Assembly: GCA_963747335.1 (NCBI GenBank) | Contig: CAVVEV010000011.1 | Coordinates: 1 to 64,000, forward strand | DNA: 64,000 nucleotides | Direction: 5' to 3' | Origin: Prado023 sp963747335 | GTDB taxonomy: Bacteria > Actinomycetota > Actinomycetes > S36-B12 > CAIYMF01 | In this document: in pieces, positions 35,516 to 45,693 of the stretch | Position numbering within the stretch: position 1 is the stretch's first letter | Layout of the letters: each line of letters starts with the position of its first letter | Position numbers and translations under genes: made by a program | The notes under the pieces: model-generated | Seen by the model: only the letters and a program-made list of their open reading frames with translations | Told to the model about the DNA's origin: nothing | The model's database searches: none

Positions 35516-37381
35516 GTGGTGGTCGCGGTGGTCGACCCGGCGGTGCGTCCTGGTCCGGACGTGGGGTATCCGCAGCCGAGCCGTCGGCGGTTGCGGGTAT
35601 TCGGCGTTGATCCGACGTATTCGAGGTTGCAGGGCCAGACGGTGGTGCTGTCGGTTCCGTGGGAGCCGCTGGGCCCCGGGCCGCGGGGGGCCCGGATCGA
35701 GGTGCAGGACTGGGCCGAGGGTGGCCCCGCCCCGAGGGTGGCGTTGGATGATCCGCGGTTGTTGGCCCAGGACGGTTTGGCCCCGGATCAGTCGGATCCC
35801 CGGTTTCGCCAGCAGATGGTGTACGCGGTGCTGGCCAGCTTCCTGGAGACCCTGGATCAGGCCCGGGGGCGGCGGCTGCGCTGGTGCAACGTGTGGCGCC
35901 GCCGGGGAGATCCCCGCCCTCGGGTGCCCAAGGCCCGCCCGCTGACGGTGATCGCCAACCGACCCGGGCTGGCCAACGCGCACTTCACCCCCGGGCAGGG
36001 GTTGACGTTCGGGTCCTACCCGGCCACCGGTGACCTGCGGGCGGGGGTGTTCCCCGGGCAACTGGTCTACGCGTGCCTGTCACATGACATCGTCAACCAT
36101 GAGGCCGGGCACGCGTTCCTCTACGAACTGCGCCCCCTGTCGATGGAACCGATCGGCCCGGATGCGCTGGCCTTCCACGAGGCCTTGGGTGACATCCTGG
36201 CGATCCTTCAGCACTTCCGGTTGCCCGGGCTGCTGGAAGCCGCGGTCACTCGGTACGGGGTGGCGATCTGGGAACCGGGACCATTCATCGAGCTGGCCGG
36301 GGAGTTCGGCCGCGGCACCGGCCCCCGCGACGGCACCGACGAGGTCGGCCCGGTCCGCCGGGCCCTGACCCCCGGTGCGGACCCGACGGTGCTCACTGAC
36401 GACCTGGTTGAGCCCCATGACCGCGGCGCGGTGCTGGTCGCCGCAGTGTTCGAGGCGTTCTTCGCCGCCTACACCCAGCGGATCACCCCGCTGCTGCGCG
36501 CCGCCGGGCACCCGGTGCCCAACCCGAGCAGCACCCGACACCCCGACGAGGCGGCTCCCGCGACCGGCGCTCTGCCTGGTGACCTGGTGACCCTGGTCTG
36601 CGACCAGGCCAGGGCCGCCGCCGCGACCCTGACCACGATGGTGGTCCGGGCCATCGACTACCTGCCCCCCGCGGGGATCCGGTTCGGGGACTTCCTCGAC
36701 GCCGTAGTCCTGTCCGACACCGACCTGTACCCCGCGGACCGTGACGGGTTCCGCCGGCTGTTCGTCGAGGCCTGCCGGCGACGCAACATCCAGCCCATCA
36801 CCACCCACCCAGACCACCCGCGCCCCCAGATGCCCCCACTGCCCGAGACCCTGATGCCCGTCGAGCAGGCCCTGCTCGACGCCACCCGGGAGCTGGGCGC
36901 CGGATTGCCCACCCGGCCCCCGAAACCCACCCGAGGCACCCCAGCCCCGGGCGGTGCGGCGCAGCAGCCGGGGACCCGCCCGGCCCGGCCCACTTGGGCC
37001 AGGGAGCTGCGGGACTGGGCTCGGAACAACTTCGACCACCTGGGCCTAGCCGACTACGGGTTGACAAAGGCCGGTCTGGTCGTCGACGGGGGGAACGCGA
37101 GCTTCCGGATCGACCAGGACGGGGTCCCGACAGCGATCGTGACCGCCCGGTTCATCCAACGTAACACCGCCGCCGAAGCAGACCTGCCCCCCCGACTGGC
37201 CGGGGTCCGGCTCTACGGCGGAGTCACCCTCATCACCACCCCCAACGGGCAGATCCGCCACCTCCTCGGCCGGCCCGTCCCCGGCAACGCCGACGCCGGC
37301 CAGACCCTCCTGACCCAGATGCTCAACCCCGCCCACCCCGGGGCACCCACCACCCTGGCCTGCCTGCCCGAATCCGACTGA
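35516..37381 (+). CDS. HExxH metalloprotease-like protein
   Basis: 621 residues from GTG 35516; GTG 35528 is an alternative with GAGGTGG better spaced. The zinc motif is HEAGH at 195-199 (DIVNHEAGHAFLYELRP), with a likely third ligand at Glu222 in AFHEALGDILAIL, giving a gluzincin layout like thermolysin-type and related peptidases. Residues 1-150 precede the catalytic core, and residues about 265-400 are helical (HDRGAVLVAAVFEAFFAAYT). A Pro-rich linker leads to a C-terminal domain (DGVPTAIVTARFIQRNTAAE, GVRLYGGVTLITTPNGQIRH). There is no signal peptide, so an intracellular or specially exported protease is implied. It converges on the second patatin gene. Confidence 0.8.
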   Translation: MVVAVVDPAVRPGPDVGYPQPSRRRLRVFGVDPTYSRLQGQTVVLSVPWEPLGPGPRGARIEVQDWAEGGPAPRVALDDPRLLAQDGLAPDQSDPRFRQQMVYAVLASFLETLDQARGRRLRWCNVWRRRGDPRPRVPKARPLTVIANRPGLANAHFTPGQGLTFGSYPATGDLRAGVFPGQLVYACLSHDIVNHEAGHAFLYELRPLSMEPIGPDALAFHEALGDILAILQHFRLPGLLEAAVTRYGVAIWEPGPFIELAGEFGRGTGPRDGTDEVGPVRRALTPGADPTVLTDDLVEPHDRGAVLVAAVFEAFFAAYTQRITPLLRAAGHPVPNPSSTRHPDEAAPATGALPGDLVTLVCDQARAAAATLTTMVVRAIDYLPPAGIRFGDFLDAVVLSDTDLYPADRDGFRRLFVEACRRRNIQPITTHPDHPRPQMPPLPETLMPVEQALLDATRELGAGLPTRPPKPTRGTPAPGGAAQQPGTRPARPTWARELRDWARNNFDHLGLADYGLTKAGLVVDGGNASFRIDQDGVPTAIVTARFIQRNTAAEADLPPRLAGVRLYGGVTLITTPNGQIRHLLGRPVPGNADAGQTLLTQMLNPAHPGAPTTLACLPESD

Positions 37382-37682
37382 ACCACGTCGTCGCACGATC
37401 GGGCGATGATCGCGGTCCGGTCGCCCTCCGCCGGACATGGTCCCTGCCCGGCGGAAGCGAAGCTCGGCGGCTCCTCCCGGCGATCGCGCCCGACGGCCAG
37501 CGCTCACGCGCGGGCCGCATCGTATGCCTGCCCGGCGGATCAGTCGCTAGCGGCGGTGGACCTGAGCGGGCCCGGGAATCGGTCACCGCCCCCTCTCCGC
37601 GCCTACGGCTCGCGCGCCGAACCCTGATTGCCTCGGTGTGGCCGGTCCCGGTGTGCGGATCTCACCACGCGCGGGCGATAGG
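37382..37682. other. Convergent intergenic region
   Basis: No gene recognised between the metalloprotease stop and the second patatin stop. Confidence 0.4.
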
Positions 37683-38706
37683 TCAGGCCTGGTCCGGGGA
37701 CTGTCCTCCCGGGGCAGGGGTGGGGTACTTGCTGGTGAAGTCCTTGAAGTTCCAGGAGTCCAGGAACTTGGTGGCCGCGTCCCGCCCGGACTGGTAGAGC
37801 CGGTCCTGGTCCGCCGGCGACAGGTCGAAGGCGACCGCCGAGATCCCGAACGTGTCCACGAAGATGGTCCGCGCGCACACCGACGGGTCATCGATATGGC
37901 ACCGGTCGTTCCACCCGAGCAGGGTGGCCAGCATCCCGAACGTCAACGACAACGGGCCATGGATCGGACTGGGCTGGGGGTGATCCGCCGGCCGGCTGGA
38001 CAACTTGATCCCGAAGGTCGGCCACCGTGCAGGCTTACCGTCCGTGCGATCGAAGGCCTGCACCGGGAAGTTCGACAACATCCCCCCGTCGACCAGGACT
38101 GAGCGGCGCTCATCACCGTCGACCTTGTAGTCGATGTGTGTGGGTTCGAAGAAGAACGGGATCGACATCGAGGCCCGCACCGCCTCGATCACCGACTGAC
38201 CATCGGGCGGCAGGTCGTAGAACGCTTCGTAGTCCCAGGGCAGGCGGACCAGTTTGTGCTGGGACACGTCCGAGGCCATCACCACCAGCCGGTACCGGCG
38301 GGACTCGGGCAGGTCGCTGCCCGGGTCCTCGGGAAGGCGCATCCCGGCGAAGGTTTCCATCTCATCGGGCAGCAGCTCCCGCAGGTAGTCCTTGAGGTAG
38401 TTGCCCTCGTAGATGCCGTTCTGGAACAGCAAGGAGGCGCCCTGCCCCAGCGGGCCCAACTTGTCCAGGATCGTGCCGTCCTGGAACTTCGAGTAGTCGG
38501 TGGACCGCATCACCTCCAACATCTGCCCTGGCGGGCATCCCCGAGGCCACCAACGCCCCCACGATCGACCCCGCCGAGGTGCCCGCGACCCGGGGGAAGG
38601 TGTACCCCGCCTCCTGCAACACACTGACCGCCCCGACCAGGGCGATCCCCTTCACCCCACCACCCTCCAGCACCAGGTCCGCCCGTTTGCCCGACTCGTT
38701 GGTCAC
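37683..38706 (-). pseudogene. Patatin-like phospholipase, one frameshift
   Basis: The N-terminal frame starts at ATG 38706 (MTNESGKRADLVLEGGGVKG, then IALVGAVSVLQEAGYTFPRV, then GTSAGSIVGALVASG). One base too many near 38535 moves the rest to another frame: QMLEVMRSTDYSKFQDG, YRLVVMASDVSQHKLVRLPW, AVRASMSIPFFFEP, and the catalytic VLVDGGMLSNFPVQAFD. Both dyad residues (Ser of GTSAG, Asp of DGG) are present, and the protein would be about 340 residues if the shift in AGGGCAG is corrected. This is the common bacterial GGGVKG-type patatin, not a close copy of the 30.6-kb one. Functional if the indel is an error. Confidence 0.8.
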
Positions 38707-39534
38707 AATGACCTCCTCGCGCCTCGGGAACCGCCGCCGCGGCGGTTCCTTGGGTCCGGCGTATCACCAGACCACCCGCCGCACATGAGGCCAAGGTCCC
38801 GACCGGCCCAGTCAGGCCCGGGTCTGGCGTCCCGGACTCTCGCACGGATTCGGTGAACCTCCCGATGGTCCGTTGGTGTGGAGCACCGCGATGCCGACAG
38901 TAGGTCCAACCAGGCATGCAGCCGCGGTTCACGGTACGCGCCCTACCCCGGTGCGGATCTCGGGTCCTGGGCGAGGGTCCGAGCGGAGGTGGACACCCGC
39001 ATGCGAAACTGAGTCGGCAGGTCAGTCCTTGCGTATCGGAACCCGCCGACACCCTGAGCGGTTATGGACTCGGGTTGTGGACAAGGGGTTCCTCGTGGCG
39101 TTTCGGACGTCCGGAATCGGTCGGGTTGCGGATGGTGGGCCCGAGGCTGGTGATCGCGGGACCTGTCTCCCGCGGCCTGGCGGGGGTGGGGGAGAGGGCA
39201 ACCGATCCGAGTCTCCGTCTCCCATGGTAGGGAGCTTGACAGTCACTCGCGGCGATGTGGACCACTGCCTGCGGCACGTCCCGGACTAGTTCCGCCTCCA
39301 GCGGTTTCGAATCCGCATCATCCGCGCAACCCTCCACCAGGTGTAGCCCTCCGGCAAGGCATCGACCCCTCATCTGGCTCATATCCGCTTGATCCTCCGC
39401 CGTGACCACCATCCATATCCAGGAGTGGCTTGCTGTCCCAAGTTGGCGGAGCAGCCTACTGTCAGTCAGCGCCGACACGAGCGATACCATCCTCAGGCGG
39501 GATCTGATTATCGTTGCGGGGGGGGGTCGCAAGG
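38707..39534. other. No gene recognised
   Basis: 828 bases. Open frames on both strands lack coding bias or recognisable features. Base composition falls toward the right end, where the lower-GC gene begins. Confidence 0.45.
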
Positions 39535-40563
39535 GTGGCCGCAAACAAGCGCACCGCGAGGCGGAAGGCAAGGCGGGCGCTCAGTGGCACCCCCAACGCC
39601 CCCGGTGCGAAGGGCCGGGCGAAGCCGACGAATCCTGCTCCACCGACGTCGGGTGCCACCAACAAACCAGAAGCAGGCGTGCGCCGTCCCTCTCAACCAG
39701 CGGGGGCACGGGTGCGGGGGAACCCTGGCCAGTCAGGAAATCCCTCGCAGCACCATCGTCAGTTCCTGGCGATGGCGGTTGCAATGATCTTCAGTTCTGC
39801 CGCATGGTCGGTTCCCGATGCGCCGATGTACGTGAAGATGACAGCGACTGTTCTTGCGATCACACTGAGTGGCCACACCCTCTACACCTCGGGCCGTATT
39901 CGTAGATTGCTAGTGATAGCGTCATTCGCAGGAGCCGCCATTGCAGCCGCCTTCTTCGTGGCCGATCTACCGACACAGGCTGAACGCGCTGTCGACCACC
40001 TCTACAGCGAGACTCTAGGCGCGAATCTCTGGACGCGAGAGCCGACGATGTTCGAGCAAAATGGTCGTTGGATGGTTGACAACTGGGAGAGCATTCAGGA
40101 CCCTAGCATTCCGTTGAGCGACCCTTCGCGGTCCGAACTGGTATCGATGAAGGCACTAGCCAGACTCCCCGCTGAGCAGACAGACATCCCAGTCCTCGCG
40201 ATCGGGGAAATCGTCGGAGTTCAACCGTACGGCAGTAGTGAGATCGTGATTCAACTCGTTCGACCAAGCCTGAGCACGCTTGAATCTCCGGCGGTGAAAA
40301 CTCGAATGCGGGAATCTTGGCCTGGGTTTGACCTCAAGGAGAATGCGTCCATTGCCCGCACGACTGAAGAAATAGATGACGGCGAAGCTCTGGTCTATTG
40401 CCGCACATACTTCGACCCGTTCCACGGGCTGAAGAATGGTGATCTCGTGATTGTCTCCGCAGTTCCCATTGCACATGGTTGGGCCTACAAGACGGACTAT
40501 GGCACCGTAGAGGGGGCGTACGTGTACGGGATTGAATGGCATCGGTTGTTCCAGAGCACGTAG
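39535..40563 (+). CDS. Lower-GC membrane protein of unknown function
   Basis: About 342 residues; GTG 39535 is the tentative start (a TTG at 39514 is possible) and no clear ribosome site is seen. A basic N-terminus (ANKRTARRKARRALSG) and a Pro/Gly linker lead to three hydrophobic segments at about 75-150 (AMAVAMIFSSAAWSV, YVKMTATVLAITLSGHTLYT, LLVIASFAGAAIAAAFFVAD). A soluble domain of about 190 residues follows (IPVLAIGEIVGVQPYGSSEI, DGEALVYCRTYFDPFHGLKN). Codon use is clearly less G/C-biased than in the neighbours, which suggests recent acquisition. No family recognised. Confidence 0.7.
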   Translation: MAANKRTARRKARRALSGTPNAPGAKGRAKPTNPAPPTSGATNKPEAGVRRPSQPAGARVRGNPGQSGNPSQHHRQFLAMAVAMIFSSAAWSVPDAPMYVKMTATVLAITLSGHTLYTSGRIRRLLVIASFAGAAIAAAFFVADLPTQAERAVDHLYSETLGANLWTREPTMFEQNGRWMVDNWESIQDPSIPLSDPSRSELVSMKALARLPAEQTDIPVLAIGEIVGVQPYGSSEIVIQLVRPSLSTLESPAVKTRMRESWPGFDLKENASIARTTEEIDDGEALVYCRTYFDPFHGLKNGDLVIVSAVPIAHGWAYKTDYGTVEGAYVYGIEWHRLFQST

Positions 40564-41005
40564 CGGTGCCGAAGACCCGAGCAATGATCCGGTCCGCGGT
40601 CGTCCGCGACAAGTCCAGCGAGAGCGAGTCTGCGTCCTTGTGGGCGCTTTGGGCGCCCTCTGGGCCCCCGGTCTTTCGGTCAGGGATCCCCTGCGGACGA
40701 GACACACACATGACGGGCGCGGTGTCGGCTTGGTCTCCAGCCTTCCCGAGAGGCAGCTCCCGACCTAGTTCAGTGCCTAGCAGCCCCATCAGCGCCCCGG
40801 GAATGGGGCACCGTGATCGAAGCGGGCACCTTGTGCCGCGCCTCCCAGCACCGCGAGTCCTGCAGGCCCGACGGCATCACCCCACCGTGCACGACCATCG
40901 GCAGATCTGTGGAGGGACCTCGAACCGAACATACTCGAGGCCCTCCCTCAAGGACCTCGCTGAGCACGGGATGTGCAGTCGACTCGAGCATTGCCGCCAT
41001 GGATG
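40564..41005 (-). other. Possible decayed minus-strand gene
   Basis: Two minus-strand frames look weakly coding: 41000-40800 (AAMLESTAHPVLSEVLEGGP, DLPMVVHGGVMPSGLQDS) and 40790-40570 (LMGLLGTELGRELPLGKAGD, TADRIIARVFGTA). They may belong to one frameshifted gene. Nothing else was seen. Confidence 0.25.
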
Positions 41006-42581
41006 CTAGGTCGACGTGGCGTGGACCCGGTTTCGCTGGCCCCGCTCCTTCGCTTCATACGCCGCCTTTGCCGCCCTGTTCCGGGACGCGACGAGGTCCC
41101 CGGCATCGTCGGTATGCGCACAACCGACGGTGACGGTGACGATTCCTTCATCGTTGCCCGCATGCTCGATGGCCAGGGATTCGACTGCCTGGCGCAGGCG
41201 CTCCCCGGCCGCGGCCACAGTCGGGGCATCCACACCGGGGAGCAGGGAGATGAACTCCTCGCCCCCCTTGCGGAAGACCTGGTCCTCTTCCCGGAGGCAC
41301 TCGGCCATCCGGGCGGAGACGTTCTTCAGGATGGCGTCACCCGCCGCATCCCCGTACCGGTGGTTGTACTCACCGAACCGATCGAGGTCGATGAACAGCA
41401 CGCCCACGGGGTAGGTGGCGTCGGAGAGCAGTTGCTCGGCTTCTTCCAGGGCCCGGTAGTTGGGGAGCTGGGTGAGCGCATCGGTGCGGGACTCCTGTCT
41501 GAGGCGCGCGTTCTCGCCGTTCATCTCGTGCAGCCAAGTCATGAGGGAACGCCGGTCCCGGGCCCAGTCCTGAAGATCGGGCCCGTAGGTGACCTGCCGG
41601 TCGCGGCCCTGGGCCTTCGCCGCGGCCAGCGCCTTGTCTGCGCGCAGGATGTCGGGGAATCGGCCGTCCGTCAGTGCGGCAACACCGGCGGACGCAGTGA
41701 CCGACACGGTGACGTCCCGGGCCTCCTGGATCGGCCGGTGCCTGCCCAGCACTCGTTCCACGGTGTCCCGCGCTGCGGTCAGGGCCTTGTCGCGGAGGAT
41801 GGCGGGGAATCGGCCGTCTGTCCCCTCGGCCCCACTGGCGGATGCCATGACCGACACGGTGACGTCCCGGATGTCCTGGACCTGTCGGATCCTGCCCAGC
41901 ACCTCCTCCACGGTGTTCTGCGCCGCGGTCAGCGGGGTCCCGGGCAGCAGGACCACGAACTGGTCCCCGTCGAAGCGGGCTGCTACGCCGTTCTCGGGAA
42001 GAGCGCCGGCCACGGCCCGGGCGACGAGGACCAGGACCGAGTCGCCCACCCGGTTGCCGAACTGGTGGTTGATCATCCTCAGCCCGTCGATGTCGATCAG
42101 CACGACCGCACCCCCGCCCCGCTCGGGTCGCTGATCCATCCGGTCTAGGAAGGCTTCACGGTTCAGAAGACCGGTGCGCGCGTCATGGGTGGCCAACCAG
42201 GTGATCCGGTTCTCTCGGATGTTCAGCAGGAACCCTTCGAGCGGCGGCCCCGCCGGGAAGCCGGACACCCCCACGGTCAACCAATGGGCCGCGAGGCAGT
42301 TCGAGAGTGACAACAGGTGGCCCACCGGTGGCAGCCCAGGACTCGAGCACGAAGCGCATCGATTCCAGGCCCTCGACGTCCCAGATCGCCTGGCTGGCCG
42401 GTAGCGGTCCCGCCAACCCCTCGGCAGCATGGTTGGCCACGAGCACCGTTCCATCCACGCCGACAGCCACCATGCCCTCAGTGGCGGACAACACCATCGA
42501 CCGGATCATCCGCTCGCGAATCGTCGGTGCCTGCGCCCCTGCCGCTGCGCCGGAGATTCGACCATCATCGACCATCTGCAC
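41006..42581 (-). pseudogene. PAS plus double-GGDEF protein, one frameshift
   Basis: Starts at GTG 42581. The N-terminal PAS-like domain (RMIRSMVLSATEGMVAVGVD, GTVLVANHAAEGLAG) is in one frame; after a shift near 42315 the remainder follows (GFLLNIRENRITWLATHDAR, TGLLNREAFLDRM). The first GGDEF-like domain has the degenerate signature RFDGDQFVVLLPG. A 50-residue block is then duplicated, and a second GGDEF domain follows with an intact signature RKGGEEFISLLPG and an I-site RxxD (REED) five residues before it. The second domain should make c-di-GMP and be product-inhibited; the first is probably a sensor or inactive. The frameshift could be natural or an error. Confidence 0.7.
41630..41929. 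repeat. Tandem 150-bp duplication inside the GGDEF gene
   Basis: Bases 41780-41929 and 41630-41779 encode two similar 50-residue blocks (TVEEVLGRIRQVQDIRDVTV versus TVERVLGRHRPIQEARDVTV, and TDGRFPAIL versus TDGRFPDIL), with roughly 80% base identity by eye. An in-frame tandem duplication of the end of a GGDEF fold. Confidence 0.8.
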
Positions 42582-43060
42582 GACCCCCGCCCACGTGTCC
42601 TGAGAACCCCATCGAGCGCAGGCGGTACGTCACCGGCGACTTCGAGGGTCATGATCTGTTGGTCGACCACCGCATGCCTCGGGTTGAGCGGTGACAACAG
42701 CTCGACCGCGCCGGTCCCGCGGTGGTGACCTGAGGACCAGGCCGGATGGCACCCACCCCACCGGGAGGCCCCCGGCTCAACTACCCCGATCCCCGAACCA
42801 GCAATCATGAGGTCGGTCCACGGCCCATCGGAGGCCCGCGCCCAGGCGCGGACCTCCGACCGGGCGCCAACTCGCCTTCACGGGCTCGCGCGACGGTGCT
42901 ATCGGGCGCAGTGGGGGAGTCAGGAGGGCATGGCCGCACTCTCCTGGAAGGCTCTCGCAGCAGGGGCCGTTCGGCGTCGAGCCCGTAGTCACATCGTGGT
43001 TCGGGGGCCACACCCGTGGGGGAGGGCCCGGGTGGTAGGGGTCGTGGTCTTGGTCCGTGG
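42582..43060. other. No gene recognised
   Basis: About 480 bases between the GGDEF gene start and the recombinase stop. Open frames are not convincing. Confidence 0.4.
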
Positions 43061-43630
43061 TCAGTGGGGTGTGCTGTTCAGGGCGGCGATGTGGCGGTAG
43101 ATCGTGGCTCGGGACACGCGTAGCGCGGCGGCGATGTGGGCGACGCTCTGTTCTTCGCGGTACATGCGGGTGGCTTCGGCGGCTCCGGCGGGGGAGAGGG
43201 CTCGGGGTCGGCCACCGACTCTGCCTTGCTTTCGGGCGGCCTCGAGTCCGGCTTTGGTTCGTTCGGCGAGCAGGTCCCGCTCGAAGGCGGCCAGGGCGGC
43301 CAGCAGCCGCAGGATGAGGCGGCCGTTGGCGCTGGTGGTGTCGATCTGCTCGTTGAGCGACACCAGGGCGATGTTGCGCAGCTCCAGGTCCTCGATCAGG
43401 TCGAGCAGGTGTTTCATGGACCGGCCGAGCCGGTCCAGTCGCCAGATCACGATGGTGTCCCCGGGGCGGGCGTTGTCCAGCAGCCGGTCGAGCTCGGGGC
43501 GGCGGGTGGCCACACCGGAGATGTGGTCGACGTAGAGGCGGTCCACGCCGGCGGCGTTCAGCGCATCCAGCTGCAGTTGGGGGTCCTGGGCGTGGGTCGA
43601 GACGCGGGCATAGCCAAGGCGATAGTTCAT
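43061..43630 (-). CDS. Serine recombinase of the resolvase/invertase family
   Basis: 189 residues from ATG 43630. The catalytic domain is complete: nucleophile Ser11 in YARVSTHAQDPQLQLDAL and arginines 64, 67 and 70 in IVIWRLDRLGRSMKHLLDLI. The long E-helix (AFERDLLAERTKAGLEAARK) and a C-terminal HTH_7 domain (GRPRALSPAGAAEATRMYRE, VAHIAAALRVSRATIYRHIA) complete the Tn3-resolvase/Hin layout. No transposase or clear res site was found next to it, so it may be a lone invertase or resolvase left by a mobile element. The lower-GC gene at 39.5 kb is nearby. Confidence 0.9.
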   Translation of the reverse strand: MNYRLGYARVSTHAQDPQLQLDALNAAGVDRLYVDHISGVATRRPELDRLLDNARPGDTIVIWRLDRLGRSMKHLLDLIEDLELRNIALVSLNEQIDTTSANGRLILRLLAALAAFERDLLAERTKAGLEAARKQGRVGGRPRALSPAGAAEATRMYREEQSVAHIAAALRVSRATIYRHIAALNSTPH

Positions 43631-43957
43631 GCAACCTGCGTACCAGTCCCGGTGACCGGTCGTCCAGAACTCCTGTCCACCACCAGCCCCGGCCGGAACC
43701 ACACGCCCTGCGGACAAGGATTCTGCGAATCTGTCCGATAACGGTCGGGTTGTGAGGGCCCTGTGCCAGCAGGGTCTGGCCAACCGCCAGCTGCTGGGCC
43801 AGCAGAGGCTTCGTCGACTCGGGTGGGCAATGGAAGAGGCTCGCGCACGTCGGCACGAGCGATGCCACGATGCTGCGTCACTGCAGCCCAGAAGGACGCG
43901 CTGTTTCGCCAATGCAGGAGCGGCCCCAGCAGGGTGTACCCGGATCGACCCCGCCGT
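43631..43957. other. No gene recognised
   Basis: About 330 bases upstream of the recombinase start and after the alpha/beta-hydrolase stop. May hold recombination sites, but no clear repeats were seen. Confidence 0.35.
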
Positions 43958-45693
43958 TCAGGAGCTGGAGTCAGCAGCGGCGTTGTAGTCGGGTTGGGCG
44001 TCGAGGATCGTGACCAGTTGGTCGGTCTTCACCGATGTCCAGCCCTCGGGTTGGGTGATCTCCACCCAGGACTCGAGGTTGGATCGGTAGCTGTAGAGGT
44101 GGCCGTAGCCCCAGGGGACGTTGCCGGCGCCGGGCAGGTCGAGGGCGACTTGCCACATGGTCACGATGGGGAACCAGCCCATCTCGGGGGAGATGTCGGG
44201 GCCGCGCTGGCCGGGCTCCAGCCAGTCCGGTTCCTGGAGCGCCAGCTCGGGGAGAAGAACACCACGGGGTCGGAGTTGTGCTGCAGGTACACCAGGCGAG
44301 TGGGTCCCCATGGTCCCGGGGTCTTGGCGAACCCGTTCTCCTTGGCGGTGAAGCGCACGGTGCGGCCCTCGTCGTAGATGGGCTGCCACGGCGGGGTCCC
44401 CGGATCGCGGTTCTCGAGGATGGCCCTGTGCAACTCGTTGACGAACGGCGGGCCGGACATCAGGGCCCCGTCGACCGGCTCGTTGATGATGCTGATGGAG
44501 TTCAGGACGCTACCCACGCCGTAGGAGCCCAGCGACAGGCCGTAGAGGTAGAACTTGGGCCGGGACTCCTCGGGCAGGGTTGCCCAGTAGCGATGGACGG
44601 TGTCGAACACGGTGCGGGAGGTCTCCCTGACCGCCTGCTGGTCGGCCAGCAGCGAGATCCAGCTCGGCAGGTAGGAGTACTGCACCCCGGCGATCGCGGT
44701 GTCACCGTTGAACATGTACTCCACGGGGTCGACCCCGCGCGGGTCCAGGAACCCGGTTCCGGTGGTGGTCGCCACCACCAGGACCTCACGGTCGAACGCG
44801 CCGGATCGCTTGAGCTCCTCGAGTAGCAGGTCGGCGCGCTCCTGCAGGGTCTCGGCCGACTTCAGCCCGACGTAGGCGCGGATCGGGACCTTGGCCCCGC
44901 CGCCGGAGAACGTGTTGATCTGCTCGGCGCGGGGACCCCACCCGGTGAAGATCCGGCCCTGCCGCCCGAGGGTGTCCCACGCGGCCAACGATGCGGCGCT
45001 GCCTGAGCGCTCCGGCTCCACCGGCTGGGACACGGTGGGTGGGGTGTCGGTGTCGCGGACCGAGAACGCGGCGTTCGCTGCGGCGAAGAAGCCCTGCACC
45101 AGCACACCGGTGAGCAACACCCAGAACAGCAGCAGCAACCCCGTCACGCCCAGCACCCAGGCAAGCCGCCGCGGCAGGTGCCGACCCAACCAGCCCGCCA
45201 CTTTCCCGAACAGCACCCGCAACGACCGGGAGACGATCAGGATCAGTGCGGCCACCGCGACCGTGGTCAGCAGGATCACCGGCCATGTTGTCGGCGAGGT
45301 CGGCTCCATCCCGAACAGCTCCCGGATGTTGTTCTGCCACCCGACCTGCTTCCACACAGCCTGGACGGTCATCCACGCAATGAGCACCACGACAATCCCC
45401 AACACGACCGTACGCGTCCGGCCCTTCAGCTTCGGGATCTCCAAGTAGTCCCAGACCGCCTGGCTCCCGGCTCCCAGCCCGTAGCCGATCATCAGCGTGA
45501 TCCCGGACGCGAGGCCCTGCACGTAGGGCGCCCGCGGCAGCAGCGAGGGGAGCAGAGAGACGGCGAAGAAGAATCCTGCCACGGCCAGCCCAGTGGCCGA
45601 GAAGCGCAGGTTGAGGATCCGCCTCACGCGGCGCGGGGCCTCAGCTACTGCCTCGGAGCCGCCCTGGGGTGGGGCCGAGATCTCGGCGCTCAT
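43958..45693 (-). pseudogene. Alpha/beta-hydrolase with N-terminal membrane domain, one frameshift
   Basis: ATG 45693 is preferred because AAGGGA lies six bases upstream; ATGs at 45699 and 45708 are alternatives. The first 230 residues are a membrane domain with five or six helices (SATGLAVAGFFFAVSLLPSL, VVLGIVVVLIAWMTVQAVWK, WPVILLTTVAVAALILIVSR). A hydrolase domain of the Abhydrolase_9 type follows, with nucleophile motif YLYGLSLGSYGVGS and VPIRAYVGLKSAETLQERAD. Near 44255 the frame shifts (HNSDPVVFFSP, then ELALQEPDWLEPGQRGPDIS in another frame), as if one base were missing. The end is NLESWVEITQPEGWTSVKTD. Likely a membrane-bound esterase; probably intact if the shift is an error. Confidence 0.75.

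Noticed and set aside
42805..43100. Extra transposase pieces beside the recombinase
   Set aside because: The open frames there show no transposase motif or inverted repeats; they seem to be shadow frames.
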